From Epiperipatus broadwayi (taxonomy: Eukaryota; Onychophora; Udeonychophora; Euonychophora; Peripatidae), in the NCBI GenBank assembly GCA_028023455.1, contig JAQFVV010000012.1, forward strand, positions 3,376,023-3,440,022: a stretch of 64,000 nucleotides of DNA, in the 5' to 3' direction. Below are positions 60,458 to 64,000 of this stretch, piece by piece. Position 1 is the first letter of the stretch. Each line of letters starts with the position of its first letter. Position numbers and translations under genes: made by a program. The notes under the pieces were generated by a model. That model did no database searches. It saw nothing but the letters and a program-made list of their open reading frames with translations, and had not been told where the DNA came from.

Positions 60458-61474
60458 CTGAATTATTTAAGGTCAATCTTAACATTTTCCTTTAGATAAC
60501 TTATGACAAATATCACTTCTATGTGTTGATATGTTACACATTACCATATCACATTGATGTGTAATATTTCATATTCATCTGATAATTCACTTTTTTCTCA
60601 AATAAAACTCTAAATGTTGACAGATCTTGAGTTATTTTTAATATTAAGTGATTCGTGCTTGTGAAGATTAAAATATCTAGTATTATTTTTTCTTCCAATT
60701 TATGATTAAATTTATGTGTAAAAATAAATGCTTTAAATAAAACAGCCTGCTTTAATAAATAAAAGCACTCAAATTAGCTGTCAATTTTTTACATTCAGTA
60801 CATCAAAATATTAAATTGAGTATATTTTTTTTTCTTTCCAATTTTGATAAAGTGAATATGTTATATTTATTTTTTTACCTTCTCAATGCTTTTATCATAT
60901 TCACTGTAATAAATCAATATATTTTCTTATTACTGTCTTAGTAAAACACAGTCATCCAGTTGTAAAATATTTTCTTCTTGAAAAATAAATGTTCTGATAA
61001 ATAATTGGACATCACTCATGTGCAAAATGAATTTTGAAAATAAATGTTTTCATATATATATATATAGTATGTAGAGTGATTTTAAAATCTGCTTTTTAAA
61101 TTCTAAAGAATCTTTGAACAAAGAGAAGTGTGATCAAGCATAAGGAAAAAGTTCTACTACCAATGAGAATTTATTATTGCTTTTTATTAACGCTATTAAA
61201 AATTATTAGCAATAACTCTGAAATTAGGATTATGTAATTATATATAAAGGTAGCATTTTTTCCTAAAAGTTTGTGTTAATTGTAATATAGCTAGTTATTG
61301 AACTATTTTCATTATCTAATATTATTTATTGTTAAATATTTTCAGAAAAATTAAAACTTTATATAATTTTTCAAATATATTTAAGTGTTAGTAATAGCAG
61401 ATAGATTAGTACATAACATAAAGTTTGTATGGGATTATTGTGTTCTCTTAGCAATACGTAACTGAACGAAGTAC
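60458..61474. other. AT-rich DNA, nothing recognised
   Basis: No supported feature before the gap. Confidence 0.4.
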
Positions 61475-61974
61475 NNNNNNNNNNNNNNNNNNNNNNNNNN
61501 NNNNNNNNNNNNNNNNNNNNNNNNNNNNNNNNNNNNNNNNNNNNNNNNNNNNNNNNNNNNNNNNNNNNNNNNNNNNNNNNNNNNNNNNNNNNNNNNNNNN
61601 NNNNNNNNNNNNNNNNNNNNNNNNNNNNNNNNNNNNNNNNNNNNNNNNNNNNNNNNNNNNNNNNNNNNNNNNNNNNNNNNNNNNNNNNNNNNNNNNNNNN
61701 NNNNNNNNNNNNNNNNNNNNNNNNNNNNNNNNNNNNNNNNNNNNNNNNNNNNNNNNNNNNNNNNNNNNNNNNNNNNNNNNNNNNNNNNNNNNNNNNNNNN
61801 NNNNNNNNNNNNNNNNNNNNNNNNNNNNNNNNNNNNNNNNNNNNNNNNNNNNNNNNNNNNNNNNNNNNNNNNNNNNNNNNNNNNNNNNNNNNNNNNNNNN
61901 NNNNNNNNNNNNNNNNNNNNNNNNNNNNNNNNNNNNNNNNNNNNNNNNNNNNNNNNNNNNNNNNNNNNNNNNNN
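61475..61974. other. Assembly gap (500 N)
   Basis: Exactly 500 unknown bases, probably a placeholder length. Confidence 0.99.
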
Positions 61975-62443
61975 AAATATTTTGATGCTGATTGATTTTT
62001 TTACACACACATATATATACATGCAAACTATAAATTTTCTAAAAGTATTTTTTTATTTCTTTTTATTATATTTATTTCCAAAAATGTAAAACTATACATA
62101 AATTACGTAAGTCACCTTTCTTCATCATTAATAAATGGTCCATGTGTTCCATTATTTGAATTGACTTTTTTTTTCCTGATAGTAAAAGTTTATGAGCGCA
62201 ATCATTAAACACTCAAATCATAAATATTTGTTCATGCGTGTTAAGATAATAATACTGCCACTTGGAATCTGAAAACAATGTAATATTTTTTTATTGTAAT
62301 TTTGGATAGAAAAATATTGAAAAGTATAGAAGTATCAACAATAGTACAGTACTTTTATTGTGAATATCTTAATATAAATCCATTTAGCTATGCTAAATTA
62401 AGAATTCAGAAAGTTATGAATGAATGTTCAGTTATTAATAATC
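61975..62443. other. AT-rich DNA, nothing recognised
   Basis: No supported feature. Confidence 0.4.
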
Positions 62444-62451
62444 CTCTAGAC

Positions 62452-62925
62452 CAGGAATGTCCAATAAGTCGATCGTGATCCACCGGTCGATCGCAAAGCC
62501 AATTTTAGTCGATCGTGAGGCCAATCTGGCAAGAGCTGTCGGATAACGAGTGAAACAAATTAAGTCAAGATTTTTTACATTTTTTTTTTGTTATTTTAGT
62601 TTTGTTCTAAATTTTGTTTCAATTCTAGATAGGTGAAGTCCACTAATGCATATCATTACTGAAAATAATATTTTTAATCTTGACTTAATGCAGCTAATTT
62701 GAATTAATAAATATTGTTAATAATTACTCATGTTGCTTTAATTCTCACCGGACATGAGTTTTTTGGCCCGTTAAATAATTGTTATTTTTTACTAGATAGA
62801 TATATAAAAATAGTATGTATTTCACATCTCCCTCCACTTAGACTATGCCTATGACAACAAGTCGATCACAACACATTTTTAAAATAGAAAGTAGATCTTA
62901 TGAACACAAACATTGACCACCCCTG
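62452..62925. mobile_element. hAT-like non-autonomous DNA transposon
   Basis: The 474-bp element starts CAGGAATGTCCAATA and ends so that its complement reads CAGGGGTGGTCAATG, imperfect terminal inverted repeats of hAT type. An 8-bp target duplication ctctagac is at 62444-62451 and 62926-62933. It has GTCGATC motifs near both ends (for example 62469, 62482, 62861) and no transposase. Confidence 0.88.
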
Positions 62926-62933
62926 CTCTAGAC

Positions 62934-63291
62934 AATGCAACATATTCTATGCATCTTAAAATTTGTAATCAGAAGGAAGAAAATTATATAACTTTTAATA
63001 CTTTTTTCCATAATTTAAATTGTAAAAAAAAATTATTTACAAAGGCATTGCTATTTTAATTTAAATTTTGAAAATAATTTTTTTATTGTATTTTAATATT
63101 TTATCAACATCAACCTTAAATAGATACTCTGAAATCCCAACTCCAGGCATGCTCTCTAAAATAAAATGAAGCTATTTAAAACCAAAAAAAAAAAAGTATA
63201 AATTGACTTTTATGAATTGAAACTGTCTCCCAATTTGCAACTTATAAAAGCAGATTATACAAGATATAGTCTATGAAAATAATGGATTATT
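62934..63291. other. AT-rich DNA, nothing recognised
   Basis: No supported feature. Confidence 0.4.
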
Positions 63292-63299
63292 TATTTGTT

Positions 63300-63414
63300 T
63301 TTTGTTTTTTCTCATATGTCATAGCACCGACCGAGAGGCGAACCCACAACCGTCTGCAACCAACTACTTGCTTGCAAGGCGACTGCGTTGACCTCTCGGC
63401 TAACAACGCTTGAC
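63300..63414 (-). mobile_element. tRNA-derived SINE, subfamily 1
   Basis: On the minus strand: GCGTTGTTAGCCGAGAGGTC head, GGGTTCGCCTCTC B box, GGTGCTATGACATATG and A-rich tail. A weak 8-bp duplication tatttgtt lies at 63292-63299 and 63415-63422. Confidence 0.88.
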
Positions 63415-63422
63415 TATTTGTT

Positions 63423-64000
63423 ATATATTTAAGTAATAAAAAATAGGAATATAGACTGCTAATGAAAGATAATAATATTAATTTCATTTATCAAAAAAAA
63501 AAAAAAATTGTTCACATTTTTATCAATTCTGGATTGTTAATTTTTTTTCAATTTTAAAATAAATTTAAAATAGTTTTTATAATTTTTAATCTCTCATAAA
63601 TATTATTATTATTATTATTATTATTTTTAAACTGAGTAAGATAAACTCACTTTCTTATAGGCTTATGACAACATTGCACAAGAGCTATTATAGAATAAAA
63701 TAACAAGTGTAGCTAATGCTATTTATTAGTCAGAAAATTTTTATGCGTTCAATTTTTATCAACATATTGCTAATTTTTATAATTTTATATTACATTTAAA
63801 ACATTTTTTATTTTCATAAATATTAAATAATTATATATTTTTTAAAACTCAATAAAGAAATTTAGCTAATTGCAAGTCTGTCACAATTAAATAGACTGCA
63901 CAATGATCTCTAATGTCTTTTTTACAAATAGTATATTGCTAATTTTTATATATTGGTATCTACGGCAAATATATTTCTTTATTATTTTACAATCCATAAT
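63423..64000. other. AT-rich DNA with (ATT)n
   Basis: A short (ATT)n run at about 63602-63624; no gene. Confidence 0.5.

Noticed and set aside
61435-62026. Open frames across the N gap
   Set aside because: Almost all residues are unknown; the frames exist only because N has no stops.

Overview
The window is 64 kb of very AT-rich DNA (I estimate about a quarter G+C by eye) with spliceosomal introns, a tRNA-derived SINE family, several LINE families, a Penelope-like element, hAT-like and piggyBac-like short elements and long TATC and TA microsatellites. This is an animal nuclear genome with large introns, probably an invertebrate. The SINE, Penelope and microsatellite mix would suit a mollusc or another lophotrochozoan, but I cannot fix the taxon. 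A run of 500 N (61475-61974) is an assembly gap.

Genes: the only host gene I can support is a partial plus-strand gene at the left edge. Four exons with matching splice phases or sites lie at about 148-359, 596-710, 1144-1236 and 7299-7525. I do not recognise the product. The rest is intergenic or intronic DNA filled with transposon debris.

Layout. 0-8 kb: host exons, SINE 1, a LINE fragment, a large TATC microsatellite. 12-13 kb: two hammerhead-bearing repeats. 14-16 kb: LINE 3' half with an open 195-codon stretch. 16.7-17.5 kb: piggyBac-like short element. 20-22 kb: LINE fragment and a foldback element. 24.8 kb: a decayed Penelope-like terminus. 29.4-30.2 kb: two more hammerhead elements. 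33-38 kb: SINEs and tandem or inverted repeats. 39-40.4 kb: a cluster of hammerhead plus B-box units in tandem and head-to-head order. 43-46 kb: two copies of another hammerhead foldback family. 46.3-48.6 kb: a decayed RTE-type LINE. 49-55 kb: circularly permuted repeats and more hammerhead units. 58-60.4 kb: a young Penelope-like element with 105-bp identical inverted repeats, a 12-bp target duplication and an open frame for a GIY-YIG-type Penelope protein. 62.4-62.9 kb: a hAT-like short element with an 8-bp target duplication.

The main discovery candidate is the density of type I hammerhead ribozyme folds. I find about a dozen loci, in at least three sequence families beside the Penelope terminus, folded by hand. 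Several keep the CUGANGA and GAAA core with supporting stem covariation. Two related loci carry a paired change at core positions 3 and 8 (C-G to A-U). Most sit at or near the centre of an inverted repeat. One family joins the ribozyme to a Pol III B-box-like segment in roughly 460-480 bp tandem units, like animal retrozymes. Hammerheads in Penelope-like elements and retrozymes are established; the B-box composite, the A3-U8 variant and the head-to-head geometry are what I consider potentially new.
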